Shown here: positions 50,523 through 61,743 of the stretch, one piece after another
Layout: each line of letters begins with the position of its first letter
Numbering within the stretch: the first letter of the stretch is position 1
The notes under the pieces: model-generated
Databases searched by the model: none
Told to the model about the DNA's origin: nothing
What the model saw: only the letters and a program-made list of their open reading frames with translations
Program-made: the position numbers and the translations under genes
DNA from: Flavobacterium commune
Lineage (GTDB): Bacteria; Bacteroidota; Bacteroidia; Flavobacteriales; Flavobacteriaceae
Assembly: GCF_001857965.1 (NCBI RefSeq)
Contig: NZ_CP017774.1
Location: 3,348,001-3,412,000, forward strand
Direction of reading: 5' to 3'
Length of the DNA stretch: 64,000 nt

Positions 50523-51371
50523 ATGTTGTATTTGTTATTGAGTATTATTTGTAGTGTGACTGTAGGTGTGATTTTTAAAATTGCCCGAAAAACTTCTGCC
50601 AACGCAAAGCAGATTGTATTGTTTAATTACGTCTTTGCGTTGTTACTTTGTTACATTATTTTTTCTCCAGATGTACAAACTATAAGCTCAGAAGCTCCAT
50701 TTGGTCTGTATTTAAGTTTGGGGATTTTGTTACCTGTAGTTTTTCTGTTTTTGATTGCTTCTATCAAAAATATTGGAATTGTAAAGACTGATGCGGCTCA
50801 AAGATTGTCCTTGTTTGTGTCTATTGTGGCGGCTTGGTTGCTTTTTAAGGAAGATTTTACAGTAACTAAAATAACAGGAATTTTAATTGGATTTTTAGCC
50901 TTATTTTGTGTTTTGAATAAAACCGATGATTCAGATAAATCCAATTTGAAATATCCTGTTTTGGTGTTTTTAGGATTTGGAATTATTGATATTCTGTTTA
51001 AAAAAGTAGCTGCTTTTAACGCTGTTCCTTATACTACATCTTTGTTTATTATTTTTTGTGTTGCTTTCTTTTTCATGTTCTGGACTGTATTTTATGAGGT
51101 AATAGTCCGAAAAAGAGGATTTGAAATTAAAAATCTGACTTTTGGTTTTTTGGTAGGTTGTTTTAACTTCGGGAATATATTGTTTTATTTAAAAGCACAC
51201 CAAGCTTTCTCGACAAATCCATCGACTGTTTTTGCCGGAATGAATATGGGAGTTATCTTGCTCGGAAGTATTGTGGGGGTAGTTGTTTTTAAAGAAAAAC
51301 TATCAAAACTGAATTATACAGGGCTTGTTTTAGCCCTGTTATCCATATTGTTTATTGTTCTTTCGATTTAG
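50523..51371 (+). CDS. EamA/DMT-family transporter
   Basis: 282 residues from the ATG at 50523; the earlier in-frame ATG at 50481 lies in the terminator hairpin and is rejected. Ten short membrane helices in two related halves, typical of drug/metabolite transporters (for example [55 protein letters not shown]). The substrate is unknown. Its 3' end overlaps the RimK-type gene on the other strand by 20 bp. Confidence 0.85.
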   Translation: MLYLLLSIICSVTVGVIFKIARKTSANAKQIVLFNYVFALLLCYIIFSPDVQTISSEAPFGLYLSLGILLPVVFLFLIASIKNIGIVKTDAAQRLSLFVSIVAAWLLFKEDFTVTKITGILIGFLALFCVLNKTDDSDKSNLKYPVLVFLGFGIIDILFKKVAAFNAVPYTTSLFIIFCVAFFFMFWTVFYEVIVRKRGFEIKNLTFGFLVGCFNFGNILFYLKAHQAFSTNPSTVFAGMNMGVILLGSIVGVVVFKEKLSKLNYTGLVLALLSILFIVLSI

Positions 51372-52743
51372 GATTTGCAGCGTCTAATTTGAAATTTTTT
51401 TCGATAGCCTTAATCATTTCGCCGGCAATGTCTTTATTGGTTGCTGTTTCTATTCCTTCAAGACCAGGAGAAGAATTTACTTCAAGTAATAAAGGTCCTT
51501 TTGTAGAACGAATAATATCTACGCCGGCAACTTTTAAATCCATTGCTTTAGCCGCTTTAATGGCTATTTTTTTCTCTTCGGAAGTAGCTTTTATAATGGA
51601 AGCGGTTCCTCCAAGATGAATATTAGCTCTGAATTCACCAGGCATTGCTTCACGCTGAATGGATGCTACCACTTTACCATCAATCACAAAACAACGAATA
51701 TCTTTTCCATTGGCTTCCTTGATAAATTCCTGAACCAGAATATTAGCATTTAAACTTTTGAAAGCGTTAATAACACTCTCGGCAGCTTTCTTGGTTTCGG
51801 CTAATACGACTCCTTTTCCTTGAGTCCCTTCTAATAGTTTAATGATTAAAGGGGAGCCTCCAACCATTTTTATTAAATCGTCGGTATCCAAAGGCGAATT
51901 GGCAAATCCTGTAGTAGGAATTCCAATGCCGCTATGTAGTAATAATTGTAGTGAAAATAGTTTGTCTCTGGACTGTGTAATGGCAGTTGAAGAGTTTAAA
52001 CAAAATACGTTTAAAGCTTCAAACTGACGTGTTAAAGCACAGCCGTAAAAGGTAATACTTGGTCGGATTCTAGGGATGATAGCGTCGAATTCATTCAGAA
52101 TTTTTCCACCACGATAATGAATTTCAGGCTTTTTAGCATCCAGTTTGATGTAGCATTCTTTGATGTTTAAGAAATGCATTTCATGACCTCGCATTTCTCC
52201 GGCCTCCATGATTCTTTTGTTGCTGTATAGTTCGGGATTGCTTGCCAGAAGGCCAATGCGTAATCCGCTAGGTGCTTTTTCTGAATTTTTGTAGATTTCC
52301 TTCAGGCTGTCATTGGTAGGTTGTCCTAAGAGGAATTGTTGCTCCGGATCAACCAGAACTCTTCCGCTCATGGCTTCGCGACCTAACAGCATTCTGAACC
52401 CCATAGTATCTCTGTTGGTTAAGGTTACTTCTATAGGCCAGGTAGCATCTCCAATTTTAAGATTGGTTTGAATAACATAACGTTGTTCTCGGAATCCGCT
52501 GGAGCTTTTTACGATTCTTTTGTCTATCAAAGGGGCTTCGCAATGAATAATTGTCTTGGAGTTGTTTTGTATAGGGTTTATATCAAATTTAACCCAACTG
52601 GATTCGTTTTTGATAAATGGCGCAATATTGATAGCGTGCAGAGCAGAGGTTTTTGCCCCCGAATCGACTCTGGCCTTTATTGTTGGGATTCCTAATTCAG
52701 GGAAAGAACACCATTCTTCGCTACCTACGACAACTTTATTCAT
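51352..52743 (-). CDS. RimB-like retropepsin domain fused to RimK-type ATP-grasp ligase
   Basis: 463 residues. Residues 1-145 are an ATP-dependent-zinc-protease (RimB/SlapB-like) domain with [16 protein letters not shown] and [10 protein letters not shown]. Residues about 160-450 are RimK, an ATP-grasp ligase adding glutamates to ribosomal protein S6 or a similar acceptor: [48 protein letters not shown] and [14 protein letters not shown] with the metal ligands. In proteobacteria rimB and rimK are separate neighbouring genes; here one chain may both add and trim the glutamates. Confidence 0.9.
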   Translation of the reverse strand: MNKVVVGSEEWCSFPELGIPTIKARVDSGAKTSALHAINIAPFIKNESSWVKFDINPIQNNSKTIIHCEAPLIDKRIVKSSSGFREQRYVIQTNLKIGDATWPIEVTLTNRDTMGFRMLLGREAMSGRVLVDPEQQFLLGQPTNDSLKEIYKNSEKAPSGLRIGLLASNPELYSNKRIMEAGEMRGHEMHFLNIKECYIKLDAKKPEIHYRGGKILNEFDAIIPRIRPSITFYGCALTRQFEALNVFCLNSSTAITQSRDKLFSLQLLLHSGIGIPTTGFANSPLDTDDLIKMVGGSPLIIKLLEGTQGKGVVLAETKKAAESVINAFKSLNANILVQEFIKEANGKDIRCFVIDGKVVASIQREAMPGEFRANIHLGGTASIIKATSEEKKIAIKAAKAMDLKVAGVDIIRSTKGPLLLEVNSSPGLEGIETATNKDIAGEMIKAIEKNFKLDAANPKSKEQ

Positions 52744-52836
52744 TGTGATTTTTTATTGTATTTTAGACTGTTTTGTTAAACGCCAAATGTAGTTATTTGT
52801 TCTTTAAATAAAAGAGAATTGTGTTAAAAGAATAAA

Positions 52837-52863
52837 CCCGTTAGGTTATGAAAACGTAACGGG
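52837..52863 (-). terminator. Intrinsic terminator after clpC
   Basis: CCCGTTA and TAACGGG, with an inner GTT/AAC pairing, form a two-part stem; T-rich sequence follows on the minus strand. 28 bp after the clpC stop. Confidence 0.75.
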
Positions 52864-52890
52864 CTTATGTGGTGTTGAGAAGGGCTGGGG

Positions 52891-55440
52891 TTATAAATTA
52901 GTAGCCTCTCCTGTTTTGTGAATTTTTACAGTTAGTTCTTGAGAACCATCTTCTATATCCATGAAGATTTCATCGCCAGCTGTAATTTTTGAAGTAATAA
53001 TTTCTTCGGCAAGTGTATCTTCAACATATTTTTGAATCGCTCTTTTTAAAGGTCTTGCACCAAATTGTTTGTCGAAACCTTTTTCAGCAATAAATGCTTT
53101 GGCTTTATCAGAAAGATTTAAATTGTATCCTAATTCAGCAATTCTGGCATATAATTTTTTCAATTCGATTTCGATAATTAAATCAATATCGGTTTTTTCT
53201 AAAGCGTTAAACACAATTACATCGTCAATTCTGTTTAAGAATTCAGGTGCAAATGTTTTCTTCAAAGCGTTTTCAATAATGCTTTTCGAATTGTCATCAG
53301 CCTGTGCTACTTTGGCAGCAGTTCCAAAACCTACTCCCTGACCAAAATCTTTTAATTGTCTTGCTCCTACGTTAGAAGTCATGATAATAATAGTGTTTTT
53401 GAAATCAATTTTGCGACCTAAACTATCTGTTAAATAACCGTCATCAAGTACTTGTAATAACATGTTGAACACGTCCGGATGTGCTTTTTCAATTTCGTCT
53501 AAAAGAACAACAGCATACGGTTTTCTGCGTACTTTCTCAGTTAATTGTCCACCTTCTTCGTAACCTACGTATCCTGGAGGCGCACCAATTAAACGGGAAA
53601 TGGCAAATTTCTCCATGTATTCGCTCATGTCAATTCGTACCAGAGCATCTTCAGAATCGAATAATTCTTTAGCTAAAACTTTAGCTAATTGTGTTTTTCC
53701 AACTCCTGTTTGTCCTAAGAAAATGAAGGAACCAATAGGTCGATTAGGATCTTTCAATCCGGCACGGTTTCTTTGGATAGAACGGGCAATTTTAATCACA
53801 GCTTCTTTTTGACCAATAACCTTGCTTTCAATAAGTTCCGGTAGTTTAGCTAATTTATTGCTTTCTGTTTGTGCAATACGATTTACCGGAATTCCGGTCA
53901 TCATAGAAACCACATCGGCAACATTGTCTTCAGTTACCTGAATTCGGTTGCTTTTAGCATCTTCTTCCCATTGTTCCTGAGCGATTGCTAAATCTTTCTC
54001 GATGCGTTTTTCATCATCGCGAAGTTTAGCAGCCTCTTCATATTTCTGTTTTTTGACTACCGCATTTTTTAAGTCTCTAATTTCTTCTAATTGACGTTCT
54101 AAATCAAGTATTTTTTTAGGAACTTCAATGTTGGTAATATGTACGCGAGAACCAGCTTCGTCCATAGCATCAATAGCTTTGTCTGGTAAAAAACGTTCCG
54201 ACATATATCTGTTTGTTAATTTCACACAGGCTTCAATAGCTTCTGGAGTGTAAGTAACATTGTGGTGATCTTCGTATTTGTTTTTAACATTGTTCAAAAT
54301 GGTAATTGTTTCTTCTACAGTAGTAGGTTCTACAATAATTTTTTGAAAACGTCTTTCTAAAGCACCATCTTTTTCGATGTACTGTCTGTATTCATCTAGT
54401 GTTGTTGCACCAATACATTGGATTTCACCTCTGGCTAAAGCAGGTTTGAACATGTTGGAAGCATCTAATGATCCAGTAGCGCCACCAGCTCCTACGATAG
54501 TGTGAATTTCGTCAATGAAAAGAATGATGTCGTCATTTTTTTCTAATTCGTTCATCACGGCTTTCATGCGTTCCTCAAACTGACCGCGGTATTTAGTACC
54601 GGCAACTAAGCTTGCTAAATCTAAGGTAACAACACGTTTATTGAAAAGAATACGGGATACTTTCTTTTGGATAATACGCAATGCTAAGCCTTCGGCAATG
54701 GCTGATTTCCCAACTCCCGGTTCACCAATTAATAATGGGTTGTTTTTTTTGCGACGGCTTAGAATTTGACAAACACGTTCTATTTCTTTTTCGCGTCCTA
54801 CAACAGGATCCAGTTTTCCTTCTTCTGCCATTTCGGTTAAGTCTCTACCGAAGTTGTCCAAAACAGGGGTTTTAGATTTCTTGTTAGACTTATTTGCAGG
54901 ATTGTTGAAGTTACCTTCTTTTAAACTGTCATCTTGTCCTAAATCGTCATTGTAAGAGTCTGTAGCTCTTGGTAAGTTTTCTAAGAATTCTTCTTCGCTT
55001 GGTGTCATATTTAGATATTGTTCTTTGGCTACGTCATAATCTATTTTTAGTTTATTCAATAGCTTGGTTGTAGGATCGTTTTCGTTTCTTAATATACATA
55101 GTAATAAATGAGCTGTGCTTACTGATGGACTCTGGAAAACTTTGGCTTCCAAAAAGGTTGTTTTCAGAGCACGCTCCGCCTGACGAGTCAAATGCAGATT
55201 TTTCTTTTCTAAATTACTATCTATTCCCGGGATTGCTGGGCTTAGGATTTCTACCTTTCGGCGTAAATGGTCTAAATCAATAGACAAACTGTTTAATATC
55301 TGTATTGCTTTACCATTACCATCTCTAAGGATACCAAGCATCAAGTGTTCAGTCCCAATGAAGTCATGACCTAATCGTAAAGCCTCTTCTTTACTGTAGG
55401 TAATAACATCTTTTACCCTTGGTGAAAAATTATCATCCAT
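52891..55440 (-). CDS. clpC: ATP-dependent Clp protease ATP-binding subunit ClpC
   Basis: 849 residues. Two Clp_N repeats (about 1-145), AAA+ domain D1 with [13 protein letters not shown] and sensor region [16 protein letters not shown], a middle coiled-coil domain with a UVR motif ([20 protein letters not shown]), AAA+ D2 with [13 protein letters not shown] and [14 protein letters not shown], and a C-terminal D2-small domain. The M-domain length fits ClpC rather than ClpB. It unfolds substrates for ClpP. Divergent from gyrA with a 256-bp AT-rich spacer. Confidence 0.95.
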   Translation of the reverse strand: MDDNFSPRVKDVITYSKEEALRLGHDFIGTEHLMLGILRDGNGKAIQILNSLSIDLDHLRRKVEILSPAIPGIDSNLEKKNLHLTRQAERALKTTFLEAKVFQSPSVSTAHLLLCILRNENDPTTKLLNKLKIDYDVAKEQYLNMTPSEEEFLENLPRATDSYNDDLGQDDSLKEGNFNNPANKSNKKSKTPVLDNFGRDLTEMAEEGKLDPVVGREKEIERVCQILSRRKKNNPLLIGEPGVGKSAIAEGLALRIIQKKVSRILFNKRVVTLDLASLVAGTKYRGQFEERMKAVMNELEKNDDIILFIDEIHTIVGAGGATGSLDASNMFKPALARGEIQCIGATTLDEYRQYIEKDGALERRFQKIIVEPTTVEETITILNNVKNKYEDHHNVTYTPEAIEACVKLTNRYMSERFLPDKAIDAMDEAGSRVHITNIEVPKKILDLERQLEEIRDLKNAVVKKQKYEEAAKLRDDEKRIEKDLAIAQEQWEEDAKSNRIQVTEDNVADVVSMMTGIPVNRIAQTESNKLAKLPELIESKVIGQKEAVIKIARSIQRNRAGLKDPNRPIGSFIFLGQTGVGKTQLAKVLAKELFDSEDALVRIDMSEYMEKFAISRLIGAPPGYVGYEEGGQLTEKVRRKPYAVVLLDEIEKAHPDVFNMLLQVLDDGYLTDSLGRKIDFKNTIIIMTSNVGARQLKDFGQGVGFGTAAKVAQADDNSKSIIENALKKTFAPEFLNRIDDVIVFNALEKTDIDLIIEIELKKLYARIAELGYNLNLSDKAKAFIAEKGFDKQFGARPLKRAIQKYVEDTLAEEIITSKITAGDEIFMDIEDGSQELTVKIHKTGEATNL

Positions 55441-55696
55441 AATGTTTAATTCTAGTATGTGTAAATTTAGTGAATTACTAATTGAAAAACAAAAACCGTA
55501 CCTAAGTACTTATGTCAGCTAATAGACAAAAAAAAAGACAAAAAAGCTCGATTTTGCCTTTAATTTATTAAACAAAAGCGAATGTTAATTTGTTAATAAA
55601 TCATTGAAATTAGTACACTGAAAAGCTTTCCAAAATTTCAGAAATCCGTATATTGGCACGTTTTGAAATGAATATAATTTTTTAATATAACAACTT

Positions 55697-58339
55697 ATGT
55701 CAGAAGGAGAAAAGTTAATTCCTATTAACATTGAAGATGAAATGAAATCAGCTTACATTGATTATTCAATGTCGGTTATTGTATCAAGAGCACTTCCGGA
55801 TGTTAGAGATGGTTTGAAACCTGTACATCGAAGAGTGCTTTATGGAATGTATGATTTAGGAGTAACTTCAAGATCTGCTCACAAAAAATCCGCAAGAATT
55901 GTCGGTGAAGTTTTAGGAAAGTACCACCCACACGGAGATACCTCTGTTTATGATGCCATGGTTCGTATGGCTCAGGAATGGAGTATGCGCTATTTATTAG
56001 TTGATGGTCAGGGTAACTTTGGTTCTGTGGATGGCGATAGCCCGGCAGCGATGCGTTATACTGAGGCCAGAATGCGCAAAATTTCAGAAGAAATCATGGC
56101 AGATATCGAAAAAGAAACAGTTGATTTTCAATTGAACTTTGACGATACTTTATATGAGCCAAAAGTAATGCCAACCCGTGTTCCTACTTTATTAGTTAAC
56201 GGAGCGACAGGTATTGCAGTAGGTATGGCTACTAATATGCCTCCTCATAATTTAACTGAAGTAATCAATGGTACATTAGCATATCTTGATAATAATGATA
56301 TTGAAATAGATGAATTAATGCACCATATTAAAGCCCCTGATTTTCCAACAGGAGGTGTTATATATGGTTATGAAGGTGTTCGTGAAGCTTTCAAAACAGG
56401 TAGAGGACGTATTGTAATGCGTGCCAAAGTTGGTTTTGAAGAAGTTGATGGAAGAGAGTGTATTGTTGTTACTGAAATTCCGTATCAGGTTAACAAAGCA
56501 GATATGATTAAACGTACTGCCGATTTAGTTAACGAGAAAAAGATTGAAGGAATTGTAAATATTCGAGACGAATCAGATAGAAATGGTATGCGCATCGTTT
56601 ATATTCTTAAGCGTGATGCTACTCCAAATGTAGTTTTAAATACCTTATATAAATTCACACAATTACAATCTTCGTTTAGTGTAAACAATATTGCATTAGT
56701 GAAAGGTCGCCCACAAATGTTGAATCTAAAAGATATGATTCATTATTTTATAGAGCACCGTCATGATGTAGTGGTTAGAAGAACACAGTTTGAATTGCGT
56801 AAAGCCGAAGAAAGAGCACATATTCTTGAAGGTTTAATTATTGCTTCTGATAATATTGATGAAGTAATTGCGTTGATTAGAGGTTCTAAAAATACAGAGG
56901 AAGCTCGTGAAAAGTTAATTGAAAGATTCAAATTATCAGATATTCAGGCTAGAGCAATTGTTGAGATGCGTTTGCGTCAGTTGACAGGTCTGGAACAAGA
57001 TAAATTAAGAGCAGAGTATGAGGAATTGATGAAGTTAATTGAGCATTTGAAAGCTTTATTAGCTGATGTGAATTTAAGAACGGAATTAATTAAAGAAGAA
57101 CTTACTGAAATACGTGATAAGTATGGTGATGCACGTCGTTCTCAAATTGAATATTCAGGTGGAGATGTAAGTATAGAAGATTTAATTGCCGACGAGAATG
57201 TAGTAATTACGATTTCGCATGCAGGATATATCAAACGTACCAACCTTACAGAATATAAAACTCAGAATAGAGGAGGGGTAGGACAAAAAAGTGCCGGAAC
57301 CAGAGATCAGGATTTCTTAGAACATATGTTTGTGGCAACAAATCACCAGTACATGATGTTCTTTACCCAAAAAGGAAAATGTTTCTGGATGCGTGTTTAC
57401 GAAATTCCGGAAGGAAGTAAAACAGCTAAAGGTAGAGCGATTCAGAATTTGATTAATATCGAGAGTGATGATAAAGTAAAAGCATTTATTTGTACTCAGG
57501 ATTTAAAAGACCAAGATTACATTCAAAAGCATAACCTGGTTATGGTAACTAAACAAGGTCAGGTTAAGAAAACTTCGCTGGAAAAATATTCTAAGCCTCG
57601 TGTAAACGGTGTTGCCGCTATTACTATTAAAGAAGGTGATGAATTACTAGGTGCTGAGTTGACTAATGGTGAAAGCCAAATTATCCTGGCTGTGAAGTCT
57701 GGTAAGTTAGTTCGTTTTGAAGAAACTAAAACCCGTCCGATGGGAAGAACCGCTTCAGGAGTACGTGGAATTACACTAAAAGACGATACTGATGAAGTAA
57801 TTGGTATGGTTACTGTTGATAAAAACGATATTAGCGATTCGCAAATTTTAGTGGTAACCGAAAATGGATACGGAAAACGTACGAAATTAGTTGATGAAGA
57901 TGGTGAAGATGTTTACAGAATTACTAATCGTGGAGGAAAAGGTGTTAAAACACTTAATATCACCGAGAAAACAGGTAAATTGATTTCGATAAGCGCTGTT
58001 ACTGATGCCGATGATTTAATGATTATCAATAAATCAGGATTAACTATCAGAATGGCTATTGAAGATTTACGTGTTATGGGACGTGCTACTCAGGGTGTTA
58101 AACTCATCAACCTGAAAGGAAATGATTCTATTGCTGCAGTTGCCAAAGTGATGAAAGACGATGAAGAGCAGGTAGTTGTTGATGAAGATGGTAATGTTAT
58201 CGAAGATGCAATTATCGAAAGAGTAAAACCTGTTTTAGAAGTCCTTGAAGACGACGGAGCTGTAGAAGATGACGAAGAAGATGACGAAGAAACTCCTGAG
58301 GATGATGAAGATGATGCTGATGACGATGACGAGGCATAA
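55697..58339 (+). CDS. gyrA: DNA gyrase subunit A
   Basis: 880 residues. N-terminal breakage-reunion domain with [20 protein letters not shown], the [21 protein letters not shown] (Thr at the position of E. coli Ser83, normal for flavobacteria), and the catalytic Tyr in MRYTEARM; coiled coil with [17 protein letters not shown]-terminal beta-pinwheel with the GyrA box [10 protein letters not shown]. The last ~40 residues are almost all Asp and Glu. It introduces negative supercoils together with GyrB. Confidence 0.97.
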   Translation: MSEGEKLIPINIEDEMKSAYIDYSMSVIVSRALPDVRDGLKPVHRRVLYGMYDLGVTSRSAHKKSARIVGEVLGKYHPHGDTSVYDAMVRMAQEWSMRYLLVDGQGNFGSVDGDSPAAMRYTEARMRKISEEIMADIEKETVDFQLNFDDTLYEPKVMPTRVPTLLVNGATGIAVGMATNMPPHNLTEVINGTLAYLDNNDIEIDELMHHIKAPDFPTGGVIYGYEGVREAFKTGRGRIVMRAKVGFEEVDGRECIVVTEIPYQVNKADMIKRTADLVNEKKIEGIVNIRDESDRNGMRIVYILKRDATPNVVLNTLYKFTQLQSSFSVNNIALVKGRPQMLNLKDMIHYFIEHRHDVVVRRTQFELRKAEERAHILEGLIIASDNIDEVIALIRGSKNTEEAREKLIERFKLSDIQARAIVEMRLRQLTGLEQDKLRAEYEELMKLIEHLKALLADVNLRTELIKEELTEIRDKYGDARRSQIEYSGGDVSIEDLIADENVVITISHAGYIKRTNLTEYKTQNRGGVGQKSAGTRDQDFLEHMFVATNHQYMMFFTQKGKCFWMRVYEIPEGSKTAKGRAIQNLINIESDDKVKAFICTQDLKDQDYIQKHNLVMVTKQGQVKKTSLEKYSKPRVNGVAAITIKEGDELLGAELTNGESQIILAVKSGKLVRFEETKTRPMGRTASGVRGITLKDDTDEVIGMVTVDKNDISDSQILVVTENGYGKRTKLVDEDGEDVYRITNRGGKGVKTLNITEKTGKLISISAVTDADDLMIINKSGLTIRMAIEDLRVMGRATQGVKLINLKGNDSIAAVAKVMKDDEEQVVVDEDGNVIEDAIIERVKPVLEVLEDDGAVEDDEEDDEETPEDDEDDADDDDEA

Positions 58340-58378
58340 ATTGTAATTAAAAAGTATTAAAAATTAAAAATAAATTTT

Positions 58379-59653
58379 ATGAAAAGTAAATATGTAATGT
58401 TGGCATCGGCTTTAGTGTTGTCGGTAGCTACTTTTGCTCAGAAAAAAGAATTAAAAGCTGCTGAGAAGGCGGTAAAAGACGGAGATGCTAAAGAGGTATT
58501 AAATCTTTTAAAAGCGGTTGAACCTGTATTAGCTAATGCAACAGATGAAGAAAAAGCACAGTATTATTTTTTAAAAGCAAATGCCTATTTGGATTTGGTA
58601 GATAAAAAAGTAGATACAGATGCAAATATGGCAATAGCGGCAGATACTTATAAAGAGTTAATTGCTGCTGAAAAAGCTTCCGGAAAATTAAAATATTCTT
58701 CTCAAGCAGCTACTTCAATTACTAAAATTAAAGGCTTGTTAATTAACAGTGGAGTTGCGGCAACAAAAGAAAATAATAATCTGGAAGGTGCTAAAAAATT
58801 GTACGAAGCTTATCAATTAGATAAAAAAGATACCATTTATCTTTATTATGCAGCTTCAACTTATGTAAGTGCTAAAGATTATGATAAGGCGATGGAGTTG
58901 TATAATGAATTGAAAAAAATAAATTATTCAGGAAAAGGAACTGAGTATTTAGCTACCAGTAAAGTTAACGGTCAGGAAGTTGGATTTGCTTCAGCTGCCG
59001 AAAGAGACAGAGCGGTAAAACTAGGAACTCATGAAAAACCAAGAACGGAAGAAATTCCGTCAAAAAGAGGTGAAATCTACAAAAACATGGCTTTAATTTT
59101 AGTAGATCAAGGAAAAATTGCCGAAGCTAAAAAAGCAGTTGCTGATGCCAGAGTTACAAATCCTGACGATTCTTCTTTGATGTTGACTGAAGCTAACTTG
59201 TATTTGCAAACTAAAGATTTTGATAAATACAAACAGATTATTACAGAAGTATTAGCAAAAAATCCTAATGATGCAGGATTGGTTTATAACCTGGGAGTCA
59301 TTTCTGCTAATGCAAATGACAATGTAGAAGCTGAGAAATATTACAAAAGAGCCGTTGAAATCAAGCCTGATTATACTAATGCTTACATAAACTTAGCCGT
59401 TTTGAAATTACAAAACGAGAAAGTACTTATCGAAGAAATGAATAAATTAGGTACTTCTGATAAGGATATGAAACGTTATGATGTGTTGAAAAAGAAAAGA
59501 GAAGATTTATTCAGAAGCACATTGCCTTATTTGCAAAAAGCCTATGAATTAGATCCTGAGAATACTGATATTGTAAAAACTCTTTCTGGTGTTTACAGCG
59601 CATTAGAAATGACTGCCGAAAAAAATGCCTTAAAAGCTAAAATGAAAAAATAA
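58379..59653 (+). CDS. Secreted TPR-repeat protein
   Basis: 424 residues with signal peptide (SKYVMLASALVLSVATFAQ). About six tetratricopeptide repeats, for example AQYYFLKANAYLDLV, YKNMALILVDQGKIAEAKKA, VYNLGVISANANDNVEAEKY and AYINLAVLKLQNE. A probably periplasmic scaffold; 39 bp after gyrA, so it may be co-transcribed with it. A terminator follows. Confidence 0.85.
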   Translation: MKSKYVMLASALVLSVATFAQKKELKAAEKAVKDGDAKEVLNLLKAVEPVLANATDEEKAQYYFLKANAYLDLVDKKVDTDANMAIAADTYKELIAAEKASGKLKYSSQAATSITKIKGLLINSGVAATKENNNLEGAKKLYEAYQLDKKDTIYLYYAASTYVSAKDYDKAMELYNELKKINYSGKGTEYLATSKVNGQEVGFASAAERDRAVKLGTHEKPRTEEIPSKRGEIYKNMALILVDQGKIAEAKKAVADARVTNPDDSSLMLTEANLYLQTKDFDKYKQIITEVLAKNPNDAGLVYNLGVISANANDNVEAEKYYKRAVEIKPDYTNAYINLAVLKLQNEKVLIEEMNKLGTSDKDMKRYDVLKKKREDLFRSTLPYLQKAYELDPENTDIVKTLSGVYSALEMTAEKNALKAKMKK

Positions 59654-59720
59654 GCTTCAGTGATTTTTAATTCTAAAAGTAATTTTAGATAAAAGTCAAC
59701 TAAACAGTAATTCCATTTGT

Positions 59721-59779
59721 AAAAGTTATTTCCGATTTTTGAGTTTTTCAGAAACTTGACTATTTCGGAAATAACTTTT
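59721..59779 (+). terminator. Intrinsic terminator after the gyrA-TPR unit
   Basis: AAAAGTTATTTCCGA (59721-59735) pairs perfectly with TCGGAAATAACTTTT (59765-59779); T-rich sequence follows. Long 15-bp stem. Confidence 0.85.
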
Positions 59780-59783
59780 TCTT

Positions 59784-60151
59784 TTTTATGTTCCTAAACT
59801 TTAGGTGGAAGAGTTTGATTTTTTTAATTCAATTGATTTCAATTTGGTTAGGCTTTATACAAATTCTGTTTACTTCTTACTAAGTAGTAGAAATCTACTC
59901 AAAATTGGATGTATAGTTCTTCTTTATAGCTATATTTCAATAAATAATAAATTAATATTTTTTTACAAAAAAAAAGAATAGGATGACTTTTTATTTCATT
60001 ATAAACTGTTTGTTTCTAATCAATAATTTCAATAGTAAAAGTCAGTTGTAAAATCTTATAAAATTATACACCATAAAAAAAACCGAAATATGATATAAAT
60101 CGGATTTTCAGATGGTGTTTGGTTTTCGGCTTAGTAGATCTAAAAAAGGAG
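59784..60151. other. AT-rich stretch without gene between convergent units
   Basis: No coding sequence or RNA recognised in about 370 bp. At 60080-60105 a weak hairpin (AACCGA with TCGGAT) lies after the hemN stop and could end its transcript. Confidence 0.4.
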
Positions 60152-61516
60152 CTATATCGTCATCGAAAACAAGGCGGTTTCTGGTGCTTTTCGTTTTAAA
60201 TGCAGATCAAAAGCCATACAGATATTTCGAACATAGGCTTTGCCTTTATCGCTTACCTGAATTCCGTTTTCCAACATAATCAAAATGCCGTCTTTTTCCA
60301 TTTCTTGCAGTTGTTCTAAAACTTCGGGGATTTCTTTGAAATAAGTGTTTTTTTCATCCCAAGTGGTTTCAAATTGACACATTAAATTCAGGATGTGTTT
60401 TCTAATGATAAGATCTTCTTCGGTTAATAAATGTCCTCTAAAAATTGGTAGTTTGTTTTGAGCTAAAGCTTTATAATAATCGTCTAGACTTTTTTCATTT
60501 TGCGCAAAACTGTACCAGCTGTCACCAATTGACGAAACGCCCAAACCTATCATCAGTTTGGTTTTTGATGAACTGTATCCCATAAAATTACGATGCAATT
60601 GCCCGTTTTTAAAGGATTGGTACAAACTATCAGTTTCCAGTGCAAAATGATCCATTCCTATTTCGTGGTAGCCATTTTTAAGTAATAATTCTTTTCCTAT
60701 TCGGTACAACAGCCTTTTTTCTCTGTCTTTAGGGATATCTTCGTCTTTAAACCCACGTTGTCCGTTTCCTTTTATCCATGGCACATGGGCATAGCTGTAA
60801 AATGCCAGGCGGTCGGGTTGGAGGGATTTGGTTTTTTCGATTGTGTCCACTACATCTTCTATTTTTTGGAAAGGCAAGCCAAAAATTATATCGTGGCCTA
60901 TAGAAGTATAGCCAATTTCTCTGGCCCAAAAAGTCACTTTGGCCACATTGTGGAAAGGCTGTTCACGATGAATGGCTTTTTGCACTTTTTCAGAATAATC
61001 CTGAACACCAAAACTCACTCTTCTAAAACCCAAATCGTAAAGCTTTTTTAGGTGTGCATGTGAAGTATTATTAGGATGTCCTTCAAAACTAAATTCGTAA
61101 TCTTTGGCCTTAACAGCTTTGGCAAAAATTCCGTTGATCAATTCTTCGAGATTTTCGGTCGAAAAAAAAGTAGGTGTTCCGCCTCCTAAATGAATTTCTT
61201 TGATAATGGGCTGTTCGTTCAGCAGTTCGCAATACAAGTTCCACTCTTTTAAAACCGCCTGGATATAAGGTGATTCGACACTATGATTTTTGGTAATTCG
61301 CTTATTGCAACCACAAAAAGTACACAGGCTTTCGCAAAAAGGAAGGTGTATGTATAAACTAATTCCTTCTGTAGTATTGCTTTCCAGGAATGTTTTTTTG
61401 AAAGAGGAAACCCAATCCTGATAGGAGAAATCAGCTTCATTCCAGTAAGGAACTGTTGGATAACTGGTGTATCGCGGCCCGGGTACATTGTATTTTTGAA
61501 TCAAAGAATTTTTCAT
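60152..61516 (-). CDS. hemN: Oxygen-independent coproporphyrinogen III oxidase (HemN)
   Basis: 454 residues. Radical-SAM enzyme: GPRYTSYPTVPYW, the cluster motif CESLCTFCGC (C-x3-C-x2-C-x-C), IHLGGGTPTFFS, FEGHPNNTSHAHL, SFGVQDYSEKVQKAIHREQP and GYSSSKTKLMIGLGVSSIG. It converts coproporphyrinogen III to protoporphyrinogen IX without oxygen. An FNR-like site (61567-61580) and an exact -7 box (61537-61544) upstream suggest induction at low oxygen, in step with the cbb3 oxidase. Confidence 0.97.
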   Translation of the reverse strand: MKNSLIQKYNVPGPRYTSYPTVPYWNEADFSYQDWVSSFKKTFLESNTTEGISLYIHLPFCESLCTFCGCNKRITKNHSVESPYIQAVLKEWNLYCELLNEQPIIKEIHLGGGTPTFFSTENLEELINGIFAKAVKAKDYEFSFEGHPNNTSHAHLKKLYDLGFRRVSFGVQDYSEKVQKAIHREQPFHNVAKVTFWAREIGYTSIGHDIIFGLPFQKIEDVVDTIEKTKSLQPDRLAFYSYAHVPWIKGNGQRGFKDEDIPKDREKRLLYRIGKELLLKNGYHEIGMDHFALETDSLYQSFKNGQLHRNFMGYSSSKTKLMIGLGVSSIGDSWYSFAQNEKSLDDYYKALAQNKLPIFRGHLLTEEDLIIRKHILNLMCQFETTWDEKNTYFKEIPEVLEQLQEMEKDGILIMLENGIQVSDKGKAYVRNICMAFDLHLKRKAPETALFSMTI

Positions 61517-61536
61517 GACACTTCTTTTTAATAAGC

Positions 61537-61544
61537 CAAAAATA
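61537..61544 (-). promoter_or_regulatory. -7 box of hemN
   Basis: The minus strand reads TATTTTTG, exact TAnnTTTG, 20 bp before the ATG. Box centre to FNR-type site centre is 33 bp. Confidence 0.65.
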
Positions 61545-61566
61545 GTTTGATTTGGGGCGAATTAAA

Positions 61567-61580
61567 ATGACAATTATCAT
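61567..61580. promoter_or_regulatory. FNR-type binding site upstream of hemN
   Basis: ATGACAATTATCAT matches the core TGAT-N4-ATCA with one change (TGAC-AATT-ATCA). Its distance to the -7 box equals that of the perfect site at ccoI. Confidence 0.62.
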
Positions 61581-61587
61581 GGTTGGG

Positions 61588-61741
61588 AAATTAAGTTAGA
61601 AGTGGAAATCTGAAGAGGGACAAACATTGTGTAAAAAAAAACAGCAATTCTCAGTTGAAAATTGCTGTTTTATCTAGTTCCTAGTGTCTGTTTTTTGAAT
61701 TTCTAACTTTCCACTTCTAACTTCTAACTTCTAACTTTTCC
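61588..61741. repeat. Heptamer repeat arms flanking a terminator
   Basis: AAGTTAGAAGTGGAAATCTG (61592-61611) on one side and CCACTTCTAACTTCTAACTT (61712-61731) on the other are inverted copies of the heptamer family, bracketing the terminator at 61637-61671. They run from the DUF349 gene stop toward the hemN promoter. Confidence 0.7.
61637..61671 (-). terminator. Intrinsic terminator after the DUF349 gene
   Basis: AACAGCAATT and AATTGCTGTT form a 10-bp stem; on the minus strand a run of nine T follows. Confidence 0.85.
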
Positions 61742-61743
61742 TG

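Noticed and set aside
55940..55990. Thr at the GyrA Ser83 position as a quinolone-resistance mutation
   Set aside because: From memory, Thr is the normal residue here in flavobacteria, and the Asp87 equivalent is intact.
60088..60102. TGATATAAATCG as a third FNR-type site
   Set aside because: It lies after the hemN stop, has a core mismatch and no promoter box at 33 bp; it is part of a weak hairpin.
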